NCBI GenBank assembly: GCA_030278955.1
Contig: JAOANR010000014.1
Location: 33,121,453-33,185,452, forward strand
Reading direction: 5' to 3'
DNA length: 64,000 bases
Source of the DNA: Hygrophila difformis
Lineage: Eukaryota; Streptophyta; Magnoliopsida; Lamiales; Acanthaceae
This document shows positions 45,901 to 58,035 of the stretch, piece by piece (position 1 is the stretch's first letter; every line of letters begins with the position of its first letter). The notes beneath the pieces were generated by a model. That model did not search any database. It was not told the origin of the DNA and was given only the letters and a program-made list of their open reading frames with translations. A program made the translations under genes and the position numbers.

Positions 45901-47662
45901 CTGGGTATTCGTTCACGACGGGGATATTATCGATCTTGTTCTCCTCGCCTTCCAGATTATGCACGTAGCACGCGTACAGTTGGTATCCCTTCTGCATGAG
46001 ATTGCAGAACTTTATTGCATTTACTATCTTGGCGCCCTTCTTCTGAGGCTGCATATAGTAAATGACCTTCTTTCCGCGACTCTTCGCCAACGAGATCTTC
46101 TGCTTCTGGCACTCGATGATAGCCTTGTACCTCGCCAACCAGTCCATTCCCAAAATGATATCGAAATCCTTAAGGTCAAATTCTATGAGATTCGCAAAGA
46201 ATTCAGTGTTCTTGATTACTATCGGGATCCCGTCATATCGTTTGGAACACGATACTATCTTACCCGATGGTAATTGGATTCCTAAGTTAATGTTATTCGG
46301 CGCTGGTAGATCTAACGCAGATATAGTTCTCGTGGAAATCAAAGAGCAACTCGCTCCTGAGTCAAACAAGACCTTGACAGGTACGCTTAAAGCAGTAAAC
46401 GTACCTTCGATCACGTCGCCTTGAGCTGCTAAGTCCGCTTGATTTATTACGTTCAGGCGTCCTACTGGCCTCCCTTGATTTCCATGCTGGTTTGGATTCT
46501 GAGGTGGCCTCTGTGCCTGCGGGAATCTCTGCCCTTGGTTGTCCTGCTGGTTTGGCCCGGCTGGCCTGTTGCCCTGAGGACGGTTTATCAGGTCCAACCT
46601 CTTTTCAATGCGGTCCTCTCTCGTCCGGCATTCCTTCTTCATGTGACCTTCTCGGCCACACCGGTAGCAATGCCCCGGTCTTGGGCATTCACGCACCAAG
46701 TGCGGAAGGTTGCATTCCCGGCATCTGGGTATGAAGGCGCCCTGGTTATCCGGCCTCCAACCTCCTTGGCCTCCTCGGTTAAGTTCTCTGTTGTCCGGCT
46801 TCCTTTGACCATCATTCCTTCCTTGGTCATTCCCCCTTCTGAAGTGATTCCCAGAGTTGTTGTTCCGATTCCTCTTATCGAAAGTGTTTAGGCCCTTGCT
46901 CGCCTCTCCATGATCCTTGCGCTTCAGCTGTTGTACTCGTGCAATTGCCACTGCACGATCATAAACAGCCTGCAGAGTTGTGTGCTGTCCGCCAACCAAG
47001 ATCTCTCGGATGCTGAGATTCAGCCCCATCTCGAATTTCTGGGCTTTATCAGCATCGGTTGGTACCAGCCTTGGAGCGAATCGGACGAGCTCTTTAAACT
47101 TCGCATAGTATTCTTGAACTGTCTGGGTGCCTTGTCGGAGATTAATGAACTCCTCATATTTAGCAGTCTTTATGCTGAGGGGATAGAACCTTTCCCTCAT
47201 CATCTCCTTAAACTCTTCCCAGAAGTAGGCATGTTCACCATCAGCAAGTCCTTCTTGGTGGTTCTGCCACCACTCGCCAGCTTCTCCTCTCAGGTAGTAC
47301 ACAGCCACGCCAACCTTCTCATTCACGGGACACCTGATGGCAGTAAGCAGTTTGTCAAAAGTCCTCAGCCAATCCTCCAACTTTGCGGGGTCTTCCTGTC
47401 CTTCGTAATGAGGCGGCTGGTAAGGGTTCACCATCGCCAGATAGTTTATGCGAGCTGCTGGGGGTGGTACTGCTGCTTGAGCTCGGTTGACTTCAGCATT
47501 TCCTAGAGCAACGAGGACTTGCTCAACTGTCCTCAACCTCTCATCAAGTGCGTTGGGAACGGGGTTAGCTTGAACTCCCGGATTCGGCGGGTTCGCATCC
47601 GCTGGAGCATTAACGTTCTCATGCACTGGGATCTCAGCTCTAGGTCTCCCTCTGGGCGGCAT
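42998..47662 (-). CDS. gag-pol polyprotein of the young gypsy element, 1,554 aa, intact
   Basis: One uninterrupted frame. An ATG at 47719 would add 19 residues, but [12 protein letters not shown] at 47662 is the usual start type. Residue numbers here count from the longer form. Gag domain about 90-265; zinc knuckle [14 protein letters not shown] at 351-364, preceded by a second CxxC..H..C-like cluster at 333-345. Protease LFDSGAS at 451-457. RT about 625-845 with catalytic FIDDILVY at 786. RNase H starting SDASKEGLG about 934. Integrase has zinc ligands H1150, H1157, C1187, C1190 and catalytic D1220, D1281, E1317. The C-terminal [20 protein letters not shown] is chromodomain-like. All catalytic residues are present, so the protein could be active. 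Confidence 0.95.
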   Translation of the reverse strand: MPPRGRPRAEIPVHENVNAPADANPPNPGVQANPVPNALDERLRTVEQVLVALGNAEVNRAQAAVPPPAARINYLAMVNPYQPPHYEGQEDPAKLEDWLRTFDKLLTAIRCPVNEKVGVAVYYLRGEAGEWWQNHQEGLADGEHAYFWEEFKEMMRERFYPLSIKTAKYEEFINLRQGTQTVQEYYAKFKELVRFAPRLVPTDADKAQKFEMGLNLSIREILVGGQHTTLQAVYDRAVAIARVQQLKRKDHGEASKGLNTFDKRNRNNNSGNHFRRGNDQGRNDGQRKPDNRELNRGGQGGWRPDNQGAFIPRCRECNLPHLVRECPRPGHCYRCGREGHMKKECRTREDRIEKRLDLINRPQGNRPAGPNQQDNQGQRFPQAQRPPQNPNQHGNQGRPVGRLNVINQADLAAQGDVIEGTFTALSVPVKVLFDSGASCSLISTRTISALDLPAPNNINLGIQLPSGKIVSCSKRYDGIPIVIKNTEFFANLIEFDLKDFDIILGMDWLARYKAIIECQKQKISLAKSRGKKVIYYMQPQKKGAKIVNAIKFCNLMQKGYQLYACYVHNLEGEENKIDNIPVVNEYPDVFPEDIPGMPPEREVEFTIDLVPGIEPVSKAPYRMAPAEMKELKEQLEELLSKGYIRPSTSPWGAPVLFVKKKDGGLRLCIDYRGLNQVTIKNKYPLPRIEDLFDQLKGASVFSKVDLRSGYHQLRIAENDIPKTVFRTRYGHYEFTVMSFGLTNAPAVFMNLMNSVFRELLDTCVVVFIDDILVYSRNGEEHSSHLHQVLGLLRKNQLYAKLSKCEFWKNEVAFLGHIVSAKGVSVDPAKISAVSEWPAPTNQTEVRSLLGLAGYYRRFVKDFSKIARPMTQLLKKGLKFDWTAECEQSFRELKGRLTSAPVLALPSETEDYEVYSDASKEGLGCVLMQNQRVIAYASRQLKTHEVNYPTHDLELAAVVFALKIWRHYLYGRTCRMFTDHKSLKYIFTQKELNMRQRRWLELIKDYDLDIAYHEGKANVVADALSRKTRHTVNTLILPSGLYMDLAKLDTELVHYGTVVETVNALTIESTVFDEIREAQPDDENLQRIKGKISEGKAVGFTIHEDGSVRFKGRWCVPHKCEELKRKLMEEGHSTPYSVHPGGDKLYKDLKKIYWWPRMKKDVADFVAKCITCQKVKAVRQKPLGLVKPLEIPSWKWDSISMDFVSGLPRSPRGMNKIWVIVDRLTKTAIFIPMKENWSMDQLAKAYIENVVRRHGVPHDIISDRDSRFVSNFWTKLQEALGTQIKMSTAFHPMTDGQTERTIQTLEDMLRACVLEFKGSWEDHLPLIEFSYNNSYHASIGMAPFEALYGRKCRSPLCWTKDDDSVVVGPQLIEDMNSKIKVVQQKMKAAQDRQKSYADTRRQELEFEVGDKVMLKVSPMKGVMRFGKRGKLSPRYIGPYEILDRVGTLAYRLALPPELSRVHNVFHVSQLKKYVHDPTHVLQPDVIELEDDLTYEEYPIEVLDVKERVTRNKTVRMVKILWSNHGTEEATWELEADMKQRYPNLFQSDSGAVMGA

Positions 47663-47995
47663 TCTGATGATCAAGCACGCAGAGGTTAGATTCGCAGTTA
47701 GATGAAAGTTAATAGTCAAGTTAGGCTATGGTTAGAACTCAATCTCATAGGCTCTAAGTGTTAAAGACCACTGAAATGGGCAAGAAAGGAAAGAGAATGC
47801 TAAATACGAAATTCCACTAGATGATAACGATTTAATAACAAGGCTACTACATCAAATACTACGAGGTCACCACTACAGAAAATGTGGTACCATCAAGATA
47901 ATCAATATGCGATAATAATAATAGGTACGGAAAATGATAAGAAACTAGTAGCGAAAAGCGGTAAAAGTCCAACAAGATAGAACGCAAGATAAAGT

Positions 47996-48457
47996 CTAGA
48001 TCAAGTAGTCGGGAGAATAGCCAAGCATCCGGCGATCAGCCTCGACCTCCTCGTCGGTATTAAGAGGCAGTGGAGGATTCTCCACAACCTCCTCGGGGTC
48101 CTCCTCTTCCTCCTCAACGTTGATGAACTCGTCGGGGTCAAACTCCTCCTCCTCTTCCATCTCGGGTTCGGGGTTAAGCTGGTTTTGCAGCCCAACAATG
48201 ACTTCCTCCAACGCAAAGATGCGTCCCTGAAGCATATGCACGTGGTGTCGGCAATCCTCGAACTCGACTGCAAGAGCATCGTGGCGTGCAGCCATCTGGG
48301 TACTCCTAATGGTCATAGCCTCCATCCTCTCCTCTATAGCCACAATCCTATTTCTATCGTTTGCGGCATCCCTAGAGATATGGCGAAGTTCGTGCGTGAT
48401 ATCCGACATGGAGCACAATAAACGCATGATGGAATCTTGTAACCTCGGGTCGGCCAT
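47996..48457 (-). CDS. Extra 153-aa acidic ORF upstream of gag in the gypsy element
   Basis: This intact frame lies between the 5' LTR (ends 48719) and the gag-pol start, on the same strand, with about 330 bp to gag-pol. The N-terminal half (MADPRLQDSIMRLLCSMSDI; ISRDAANDRNRIVAIEERME; ALEEVIVGLQNQL) looks helical, probably coiled coil. The C-terminal third is very acidic (EMEEEEEFDPDEF; NVEEEEEDPEE). I do not recognise a domain. Acidic coiled-coil character suggests an accessory protein-protein or RNP function, but this is inference. It is not gag, protease or envelope-like: no zinc knuckle, DSG motif or hydrophobic segment. Confidence 0.7.
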   Translation of the reverse strand: MADPRLQDSIMRLLCSMSDITHELRHISRDAANDRNRIVAIEERMEAMTIRSTQMAARHDALAVEFEDCRHHVHMLQGRIFALEEVIVGLQNQLNPEPEMEEEEEFDPDEFINVEEEEEDPEEVVENPPLPLNTDEEVEADRRMLGYSPDYLI

Positions 48458-48718
48458 CTAATCATGCACATTTTACATTAAGGGATATGCCACACATGAA
48501 AATAATTTGTTAATGCACATGCTTCCCCCCAAAAATAGTACTAAGTTTTTAAGACTTGTCGTATTTGCAAGATATACTTTTCCATGGGTTTTAAAAATAA
48601 AATTCCCTTTTTCCATGGAAATAATACTTAAAATGCTTAAAAATAATATTAAATAATTTGGGCCTCTATAGTGGGCCGAAAAATAATAGCTTGAAAATTT
48701 TTGGGCTCGATACCACTT

Positions 48719-51330
48719 TGTAACACCCCGGATTTGATTTCCCAGGCCAGGGCATTACCGCCACACTTTTCTAAACAAGACCCGACCCAAGTCGAGCTCA
48801 TCTAGAAAAATGCTAAGGCTAAGTTGTATCAATTTTTCAAACAATTTAAAAACTATTCAATCATGCCCGAATTAAAATCAGAGTATCTCATGCATCACAG
48901 TAATAATCAGTGCGGAAGCTAAAACAAATAAAATGGGGCCAAACAGACGGCCAAAAACCAAAGTCCAAAGTCCAATAGTAAAGTCCAAAGTGCAGAAATT
49001 TAAAATAATTGTAAAATGCGACAAGTCTTTATTCTTGGAAAGTCCCATCCCAATGCGCCAACACTTACTCTGCGAAAAATAGGAAATAACAATTTATCAG
49101 TACAAACGGTACTGAGTAAGTTAACGGATAGCATAACAAAATTGAAAGATTTAGAAGAGTAATAAAAAGTTAGGAAATTAATCCAACGAACGAGTAAAAA
49201 TAATTCACGGGAATTTCTTTTTATACTTTACCACACCAATGTTCATTTTGATCGAGGACATCCAAAACATTACCCGCTTGGGCGCTTATGTCCACAAGCT
49301 GCCGGTATCAACGATCCAGGGCCTTAGCCGTTTTGGGATCAATTACCCGCTTGGGCACTTATGTCCACAAGCCGACGGTATCCACAATGTGAGAGCAGCG
49401 GACCCTATACAGACACACTCCGGAGCCCTAGGTAACCCCTACGGATACACCTAGGAGTATAGACTCATACAATCACGCAACATAATAATATTTCCTTGGC
49501 GCCGTTTTGGCCACCAAAAAGAGGGGGCGGCCCAACGAGCCCACGCCAAGTGCACTTACCCTCTAAATTGAACATCTAACTCGATCAAAACTCACAAAGT
49601 TTCAAAACCACATTTTAATCATCACAACATATATCTACATTTCCAGAATTCATAGGATTCGTAAAAGAGTAGCAATCGACTCAAAATCTACCGAAACGTA
49701 CGAAACCAATTTTCACCGGTAAGACTACACTGTGGCAGTTTTCAAAATCGAATTAGGAAATGTAGTAAAACTTTGTGAAAAATTCTGAAAATTTTACAGG
49801 TGCTAGGCGACATCAAAATAAACATTTTTTTCAGAAATAGGCCTTAGCTAATTCGAACTCTAAGTCACTCAAAAAAATTCATTTCAGAAACTTGTTTTCA
49901 AAAGGGTGTAAGTACCACTGTTCATCCGACCACAGCTTGCTTAAAAATCCATAACAATTCGAATATTGATCCAAAAATTCTGAAATTTAACAGGAGTAAA
50001 CTAGACACATAGATGAACAATTTTCATGAAGAAGTCGACCATCAAAAATGACCATAGCTAGGAGAAATATGAACCACAAAACTGAACATGCTCGGAATTT
50101 GAATCTGTCATCAAATATAGCAGAAAATACCAGATCCGATTTCGTCGACCAAATCAATTCCAAAAATTATGAAAATTTACAGACATCATATTTAAAGCAT
50201 TAGGAACATTTTTCATTTAGACAAGTTCTTCCAAAAATGAACGGATCTAGGTGAGAAAAGCACAACAAGAAAACCTACTCGGAAGAAACCCTAAAAGACA
50301 GATTTGGCACAAGATGGAATTCGAACCATATCTCAAAGAATACTCAACCAAACACTCTAAAAATTGACATGCACATCATTAACTTACTTCTCAAGAGTGG
50401 AGTGTCGAAAACCTCAATGGTTGAATCCTCAAACTCGACCGGAACAGCCTCAAACCTCCGAGATCTACCGAACGAATCCTATTTTGAGGTGTTTGGATAA
50501 AAGCTTGATGTTAGGGCCTAGAATTCGAAGTAAGGAGCAAGGAATTGGTTTAGAATTCTTACCTAGACGTAGGAGAAGGGATTGGAATGCTTCAACTCGA
50601 CCAAAGCCCCAAGAACAAGATGGATAACTCTCACCAACTCACAAACACTCAAGAGAAGACTGATTTTCGGACTAGTGTGAATGAGGGATTTTGGGGGCTG
50701 ATTGAGGGATAAGAATAGGGTGTTAAGGTTCCCAATGGTGGCTTAAAGGCCCTAGGGACTATGAAGGACGAAGTAATGGCAGTCCCTCTTGGAAAACACT
50801 CCCCCAAAACTCATCCAAACCACCTAATCACTCCTTGGTGCAAGTGCATGCATTCTCCCAACTTCACAGCCATAAAATGCTTCTAGAAGCTTCTAGATTC
50901 GTCCATTAGAGTCTCAATACACTCACCAACATCTGAGAAAGGGATTTGGATAGATTCAAGGCATTAAGATCGAACTTAATGCCAAAACATGCATGAAAAC
51001 GCGTAGCAGCGTTTGAAACGCTGCTACTGGGGTGGCGGCGCGCTGGTGGCGCGCCACCGCGCGGCCACCGCGCCACCCCAGGCAGCGATTTTTCTCTTCC
51101 TCTTTTTTTTTTTTTTTTTTTTTATAATATGATTTTTGATCTTTTAAAAATCATATTGGATTATCCGATTGTTGGATATTCCGATAACTCTCTTCGAGTT
51201 GCTATCGTGCGAATATATTAAATTCCGCTCTCCCGGAATTATTTCGGTTGCGATAGTTAAATCCAATTAATTAATTCAATTAATTAATTTTTCGGATTTA
51301 ATACACGATGTTGATTTCTCGGGTATTACA
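48719..51330 (-). repeat. 5' LTR of young gypsy element
   Basis: This is the partner of 40216-42833. Differences seen: AAACAAGACC versus AAAGAAGACC, TTTTTTTCAG versus TTTTTCTCAG, TTCGAACTC versus TTCGGACTC, CATCATATTT versus CATCATCTTT, and poly(T) length at about 51103-51123. The primer-binding site lies at 48718 leftwards. Confidence 0.95.
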
Positions 51331-51335
51331 AAGAT

Positions 51336-54046
51336 ATAGCTTGTTTGAGATTTCGCTTGTGTGGGTCTGATAAATAACCTGCATCGGCATATCCGATTAA
51401 TTCATGTCGAAGATCTTTTGGGTAAAATAACCCAAGATCAAATGTTCCTGGAGATAGCGAAAGATGTGTTTTATGCCCTTACAATGTCGTTGAGTATGGC
51501 AAGAACTAAATATTGCGAGTAAATTAATAGCAAACGCGATATCAGGTCACATGTTATTTGCAAGATATATTAACACGCCAATTGCGCTTAAATATGACAC
51601 TTCTGGGCCAAGTTGTTCTTCATTTTCTTCTTTTGGCCTAAAGGGATCCTTTGCACGATCAAGTGCTCGAACGACCATTGGATTACTTAGCGGATGAGCA
51701 TAATCCATTCGAAATTGCTTTAATACGTTTTGGGTATAAGCTGATTGATGAACAAATATACCTTTTTCCAAATGCTCAATTTGCAAATCAAGGCAAAATT
51801 CATTGTTCCGAAATCCTTGATTTTATAGTTTTGCCAGGCCTGGCTTATACGTGATTTAAAATTCAGTGGCACTATCCAATCTTACTTTCTTTATTGGATG
51901 TCATTGTGCTCACAATTAATTATGTGTGTAAGCAACGCATATAGATTCATTTGAATTTGAATCTCCAATAATTCACCTCAGCATGATGCTTTTAGGAGAA
52001 TGCATAAGCCGGTTGTGCCAATTAAGAAAATTACTTGTAGACTTCATGTCTATCACATGATATATTTCAGTGGCACTCGGCTTTAATTTTTATTGTACAT
52101 GCTAGAAGATTTTGATGCAATTTTCTTTAACAAAATAACTTTGCATCATGAGTAATCAAGAGATAATCTTATTGCATCATTCAGTGTTTCATAATGATAT
52201 CACTGAAGCTTAGTAAGTAATAATGCATTTAAGCACAATTTTTATTCTGTTTCACGAGGTATAAAATGTCTCTTCCGGAATCTTTTTGAACTTCCACTGC
52301 TTTTATTAGTAGTGGGTTTTTCCCATCTTTAGTTGGAATATGACTATTGTATTTTTAGTATAACATGCATAATGACACTATTGATGAGGCATATATCATC
52401 TCTGGCTTTATTCAGCATCCAAATTTATTTTTTTAAGAAAACAAGTGTATAATTCATATACACAAAATAGATATTCACAATAAATGGGGCAATATAACGG
52501 AGAGAATTCAAAAATTCTCATTTCATTAGCCCCAGTATTGTGCTCAATGCATTCATTTGCGTGCAGATGCGTGACATTGTATTTCATTATTTTATAAAAT
52601 GAATCATCCCGAACAATATTTTATTTCAATAACATTGATCTTTTCTTTTTTTTCTCTTTTGAAGATTTTCATAAATTGGCCAGATGGATGATAGACGGAT
52701 GACAATTAAATGTCCAATGGCTTTTGATACACCATATTTGATTTCATCCTAATATTTAATTTCTGGCATTAAACCTATTCTGGTTTTATAAGGCCTTTTG
52801 CCATCATATGGATAATTTATTTAATTTTGGGTAATTTATATGTCATTTTTTCACCAATATGGCTTAACCCGGTTTCAATTTTAATGACGATTTGGTCAAT
52901 ATTTTGTCTTTTGGCATAACAATAATCACATCCTGGATTATCATATTCAGTCATTTTCTCTTTTGGAAATGGCAATCACTTGTTGGCTTGAATTCATAAT
53001 TTTCAGCAATATTTCATTTCTAAGCCAAGAAAGTCAATATGATCATCAATGATGGTATAATTTTTCCACATTTTAGTGGTTTTTAAATAGCTCTTTTCAT
53101 ATATAAGCGTAATGGTCTTTTTATACCATGAGTATTTCATAATTCCTCCGGTTTAATCGGGCACATATATATCCTCCTTTGGGGTTTACCCTGTTTTGGG
53201 GTTTTGCAGCATTTCGTCATTACAAAGACGATGCCAAAATTTTATCTGATTCCGGCATAGTATTGGCCAATAGCTCAATTTTCTTTCCCAAGCCAAGTGT
53301 GATATTTTGATCACCATAATATTTTTAGGCTCATTAAGGCCAATTTCATTTCCACATTGCTGGCTCGGAATATGGCTATTCGGATAGAATCCAATTCTGC
53401 AAGGTTAGACATAATAATAATATTGACAAATACACCTCCGATTTTAGTAGATTTAAATCTTCATTCGGCAACACTAAAGATATTTTGATCCAGTCATATT
53501 TTCTTCAGGGAATGGGTGAACACTTGTTGTCCTGGATTCATAATATTCTATCATTTTGTTCAGCCAAGAGAGATATTACAATCATCTTCAGGTGATCGAA
53601 TAATATTTTCCACAATTGGTGGATTTTCAAATGTGACATATTGTCACTTTAAAAGCTCATTAAAGTGATGGCAGAAATATATGATAGTTGTTGCTCTGTC
53701 GGTATACATGACCAAACTAAAGACCCATTAGATCTGTTGGTATAACCAAACTAAGACCTATGGACCCTGTTGGTATTCATGACCAGGACTAAGAGCAAGC
53801 TTGTTTGGTGCAATTGACTTGATCTTGGCTTGTTGCCTTTTTATCGGGGGCAATATCATCTTCTAATCCCATTGAAGCCAAGCGCTTTTTAACGTCTCGT
53901 ACCCAGGATATGTGTTTATCACCAGAAACTTATACGGGAGAAGTTCCTGCTTTGAAACGTTAGTCATAATTATATCGAAAAGCTAGGAATAGAAGTTATA
54001 CCTAAAATTTCGGTAGAACCCCGGCAGAGTCTTTTCATGCTGATAA
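51336..54046 (-). pseudogene. copia pol/gag remnants right of the gypsy insertion
   Basis: The minus strand first completes the RT end (51547-51786: EKGIFVHQSAYTQNVLKQFR, NPMVVRALDRAKDPFRPKEE). It then degenerates into AT-rich sequence with short copia-like words up to the primer-binding site. At 53690-53790 it preserves the region homologous to the PIF-like insertion site of the first copia element, here without the insertion. Most of RT, INT and gag is deleted or unrecognisable. Confidence 0.8.
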
Positions 54047-54318
54047 CGTTGTGATATATTCATAACAGTGTACTTTAAAATGTAATAATTACTAACTATT
54101 TATAACAAATAATTAACACGTAAAACGAAAGTAATAATGACGATAAAGATGAAAAATGAAAGAGCGAAGGAATTGTATTAAAAAATGTGTAAGTTACAAT
54201 GATGAATCGTCTCTTATTTATAGACGATTTCCTGCCGCCATACTACCATCATACGGATAGAGTTTACTAAAAATAGTAAAGTGATAAGGCATCCACCAAT
54301 ATTGACTGATTTACAACA
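54047..54318 (-). repeat. 5' LTR of decayed copia element
   Basis: This copy is homologous to 39403-39645. It has 26 extra bases near 54225-54250 (CGATTTCCTGCCGCC region) and ends GATTTACAACA. CCATT follows at 54319, matching 39398-39402. Confidence 0.88.
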
Positions 54319-54323
54319 CCATT

Positions 54324-54780
54324 TTCTTTTCAATTTTTCCGAATCAACTCTTTGGCCCAATTTAATTCTTTACATTGGTTAATTATATCCAATTTAGTCC
54401 TTTTTCATTAATTGTATAAAATTACCCAACTTGGATTATTAATTACTTTTGAATGCCACATGGCCAAGTTTTAAGAAAAGTTGTTTCCACATTCCAAATC
54501 ATCAATCATTCTAACACATTTTCTTTTTCGGATCTCCCAAAATCCATCTACCCCGTTCAGGCAGACTACTGTAAACAACAGTTGCAGCTTCTTCTTCCCT
54601 GCTTATACGTCGTCAAAGAAACTGGGCAACATTAATTCTAACAATTCTAAACATACTGATACAGGAAAACATAAGATGCCATTCCACAAAATCTTGATTT
54701 TCCCCTCCAAGTATTCCAAAAAATCAAGAATTGCAACAACAAAACATCTACTTTCCTCCTCAACAGTATTTCAATTTCAA
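54324..54780. other. Intergenic sequence, no gene seen
   Basis: AT-rich DNA with two overlapping open frames of 60 and 101 codons on the plus strand. Neither shows a recognisable domain, so I do not call them. Confidence 0.35.
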
Positions 54781-54835
54781 AATTAAAAGAATTTCAAACG
54801 TTCTTTTCCCATAAACCGGAATTGATGAATATTTA

Positions 54836-55027
54836 CCGGTAAAGGTTGCGAAATTGGAATTTTGACTCGGTGATGATGGCAATTAGCAGAACAATAAAAC
54901 AAGAGGGTTTCTTCGGGGAGCAAGAATTGGAAGAGGTGGGACAGTTGTCGCTGGGAGGGTTTCTTCGATTCCGATGGGCATGATAGCAAGGGGTGTGATG
55001 ATAAAACAGAGGGGCGGAGGCCGCCAT
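54836..55027 (-). CDS. Possible first exon of an unidentified gene (weak)
   Basis: An ATG at 55027 (minus) opens MAASAPLFYHHTPCYHAHRN, continues Ser/Pro-rich to SKFQFRNLYR, and meets a donor-like CTTTACCG|GTAAATATT at about 54836. Composition resembles an organelle-targeting N-terminus. A TATAAATAG box lies at about 55041-55050 on the same strand but is only about 15-25 bases from this ATG, which argues for a start further downstream or for chance. No downstream exon was recognised. Confidence 0.2.
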
Positions 55028-55660
55028 TTGTATCTGGCGCTATTTATAGCAATTAGCTTCGAAACGAAGAGTCAAAGAAAGGACAGAGGTGAGGTGATTA
55101 TAGAGAAACGAGAAGAAAATGGAATGGCGAGCAAGAAGCTGCGGTTGATAGGCAGTCCTCGTCGTTGATAGTCTGGCCAATGCGACGCAGATATCACTGG
55201 TGGTGTGGGAAGGCATAGCAAAGGGGCCAAGAAAAATGGAGAAGGAAATCCAGAAAAGAATCGATTTTAGGAACTCGAGACAAAAATGGAAAGGAAAAGA
55301 GTGGGTTTGTGGAGAGAAGAGAAAAAGGCAGTTGTAGAGGAAGAAGAAGAGGGTTGCAAATGGTGATTTGAAGTTGAGTTCAGTTTATATTCTTGGATTG
55401 GAAGAGGAACCTGGGGAAGTGACATGGATTAATTTGCTTTAAAAATGTCATATGTACCTGAAATTACATATTAATTATGCCACATTAGTTAAGTTTTTTA
55501 ATTAGTGGAAAAAGGATGAAATTGGATATAATTACAAAAGTAGAGGACTAAATTGGGTCAAAAATTAGTAAAGAATGGATTCAGATAAAATGAAAAGATA
55601 ATGGATATATTTGGTCATTTTTCCGATGTAATGGTTCCATATGAGTTTTATGATGATAAG
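55028..55660. other. Intergenic sequence, no gene seen
   Basis: Purine-rich DNA with AGAGAAGAAAAG-type stretches around 55240-55350. No conserved frame. Confidence 0.35.
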
Positions 55661-55677
55661 GCTTTATATTTTTTTTT

Positions 55678-55768
55678 TTCCAGAAAGGTGTGGTGAGAGC
55701 TTATACAACACAAATTATAAAGAAATAGGGGACAGTTGACGAATCGAACTCCCAAGTCCTCATCCCCA
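55678..55768 (-). mobile_element. tRNA-derived SINE, internally deleted
   Basis: It shares the body (CACAAATTA-AAAG, GTGGGAGC/GTGAGAGC) and box B context (AATCGAACTCCCAA) with the other two SINE copies. It jumps straight to TCCTCATCCCC, losing about 45 bp that include box A. A T-run at 55669-55680 is the A-tail on the minus strand. Confidence 0.75.
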
Positions 55769-55779
55769 TAGTATATATA

Positions 55780-56036
55780 CTTCCTTTGTTTCCATGAAAG
55801 TGCAACATTTACTCATTACATGCAGTTCAATGCATATTTTTACCGATTAATAACTCAAATTATGTATAAGTAAAAATTATAAAAAGTTAATATTTTAAAA
55901 CTACATAATAAGACGAGTCCAACAAGATCACACTTGAGTATATTTTTCCTTGTATAACTATGATAAAAATTTGAGTTAAAGTTAAACAATGAATATTAAC
56001 AAATAGGAAAATGTTGTATCACGAAAATAGAGGAAG
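55780..56036. mobile_element. Stowaway-type MITE
   Basis: The 257-bp element has termini CTTCCTTTGTTTCCATG and CACGAAAATAGAGGAAG (inverse, imperfect), with TA at 55778-55779 and 56037-56038. Same family as 57705-57962, 34147-34406 and 4172-4429. Confidence 0.88.
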
Positions 56037-56038
56037 TA

Positions 56039-57702
56039 TATAAGATTTTATATATTAATATTATATTATCATTTTTCAAACACAAAAAATGTATGTAATA
56101 TAGTAAAAGTATGGTGTCTCCATAGGGATGCTCAAAGAATTAAATTCAATAACTTGGTTATTCAAAAAAAATACAAAATTATCAAGGTGAGTGCTTTCAA
56201 AAATGTTTAAACTCTAGTTTGGGCACAAATTATATGTATGATATGCGAATTGATCATTGACACAAATTAAGCTTATTTGGTAAATTGACTAAACTGGTTA
56301 AAGTTGGTCTACAAGCGTTTCCCAACCAATTTTTCCAAAATTATTTGATGGCATAGATACGACCATAACCACCCCCCTAATCAAGTGAGAATACTAGGTA
56401 CGATCATAGCATTGACCGACTTGACAGCATTTAGAACAAAAAAAACCCAATTCGATTACGAGGTAATACTCAAAATTGATTTTAATTCCTAACTAAAGTA
56501 TTCTTCCTCTAGCTTGCTACTTTGATTGTCAAATACACGATTACAGATGCACTTCTCAATCTAGTAGTAATTACTCAATCAACATGCGGCCATTAATATT
56601 AATCAAGCAATCTACAACATGGAAAATTTGAGGAATTAAAAATATCCAATTCAATTAAACATAAAAAAATCAGTCTTAAACATAATCTCCCTATTCCATA
56701 TCCAAACACAAATTTAAAACCCAAAACTACATAGAAAAATCTACTCACAATCCATAGAAAACATAGCAAAATACACAAGAATCGACATGGCAATTAATTC
56801 CAGAATTTGAGCAGAAAATCACTACAAACAAGACTGAAACTTGGTGCCCTTGGAACCCCCAATTTCGACTAGAAGAAGGCCCCAAATTCGCCTGCCATGC
56901 TACTCCAATATGGTCTCCTCTTCTGCCTACTGCTACTACCTTGTTCTTCTTCAATTCAAGATGGAAAAGAGAAAAAGAAATCGTCCCCTGGACTGTTGTT
57001 GTTAGGTCCTTTTGGTTGCAGAGGAAGATGGATAAGAGAAAAATAAATCATGTATGTCACCATGTGCATCCCCTCTCGAAAGATATATCTCCCTTTTGTA
57101 AGAAAAACTCCCAACCAATTGCCCACTAAAGATCCTGTCTTTCTCCTCCCTCTCTTCAAGTTCTTCTTTTGAAAAATCTGATATCTCCTTTTCAATTTGA
57201 TGCCAAAATATGCAGAGATTTTAATTCAACCCCAAGGGTCCCTTTTGCAATTATTAAAGAGTTACATGTGAATCCTAGTGCATCAAAACTTCCAACACAG
57301 ATATTTGGCGTGATTACGCCTAAGGAAGCCTGCACATGGATGCCATCCATGCCATGAATTCTCCCATAATATTGTTTTCTTCACCAAATCTACACATAAT
57401 TCAAAAGTTGTTATTAGACATACATTTACCCACTTTGCACCCAAAAATTACATCAAATTCATAGAAAAATATTAAGAAAATATGCCAATATCACATGCGG
57501 GTCTTCGATGGTCTCATATCTTAAGGGAGGACAACTCGGTTGATAGTTTGACACTAGTGTAATTTTTTCTGTTAATTGTAATTTTTTTTGTTATTTTTTC
57601 TTTGTCAACGTTCGAGTGTCATTGTGCATAAAAAATATATTTAATTTCTCAAAATGAGTTGTTTTATTGAAGCTGATTAATATATATTTACATAATAATA
57701 TA
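56039..57702. other. Intergenic sequence, no gene recognised
   Basis: AT-rich DNA between two Stowaway MITEs. Frames of 60-80 codons on either strand (for example minus 56745-56954 and 56956-57195) have no recognisable domain and overlap each other. Nothing else identified. Confidence 0.35.
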
Positions 57703-57704
57703 TA

Positions 57705-57962
57705 CTACTCTGTTTCCGTGAAAGTGAAACGTTTTGTTTTTTTACACCATTCATTACTCAACTTTGATTCACGTTTATATAATAGTTATAAAAGAAAAAT
57801 ATAGTTAAGTGAGATCTTGTTAGAATCTTCTCCTATTGTAGTTTTAGAATATCAAATTTTTATAATTTTTACTCGTATACAACATAAGTTATTCATTGTT
57901 GAAAATGTGTATTGGATTGCATGCACAAAGTAAATATTGCAAATTCATGAAAATAGAGGAAG
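57705..57962. mobile_element. Stowaway-type MITE
   Basis: The 258-bp element has termini CTACTCTGTTTCCGTG and CATGAAAATAGAGGAAG (inverse, imperfect) with TA at 57703-57704 and 57963-57964. The interior includes GAGATCTTGTTAGAATC, shared with the other family members. Confidence 0.85.
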
Positions 57963-58035
57963 TATATAATAAATTATTGATACTAAAACTATAATTTTTT
58001 AACCTTTTTTTTAATTAACAATATATACATATTAA

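Larger units (their letters stand above)
40216..51330 (-). mobile_element. Young, apparently intact Ty3/gypsy chromovirus-like element (Tekay/Del-like), 11.1 kb
   Basis: LTRs at 40216-42833 (2,618 bp) and 48719-51330 (2,612 bp) both start TGTAACACCCC and end GGGTATTACA. I noticed only four substitutions plus a poly(T)-tract length change between them. Inside, on the minus strand: primer-binding site TGGTATCGAGCCC next to the 5' LTR, an extra ORF (48457-47996), gag-pol (47662-42998) and a purine tract AAGGAGGGTAGA next to the 3' LTR. Long LTRs and a degenerate chromodomain-like C-terminus fit the Tekay/Del group of chromoviruses. Target duplication AAGAT. Nothing visible prevents activity. Confidence 0.95.
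39403..54318 (-). mobile_element. Ty1/copia element, decayed, split by an 11-kb gypsy insertion
   Basis: LTRs at 39403-39645 and 54047-54318 share TTGTGATATATTCATAACAG and GTAAGTTACAATGATG, with TGTTG/CAACA-type ends. The flanks carry the 5-bp duplication CCATT at 39398-39402 and 54319-54323. The primer-binding region (GTTATCAGCATG on the minus strand) adjoins 54046. Internal copia sequence at 39646-40215 and 51336-54046 is interrupted by the gypsy element with duplication AAGAT. Pol is full of stops and much of RT and INT is deleted. It belongs to the same family as the element at 1-5800. Confidence 0.9.

Noticed and set aside
45959..47506. Long plus-strand frames (104-198 codons) opposite gag-pol
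   Set aside because: Antisense shadows of a strongly coding minus-strand polyprotein. None shows a domain or promoter context.
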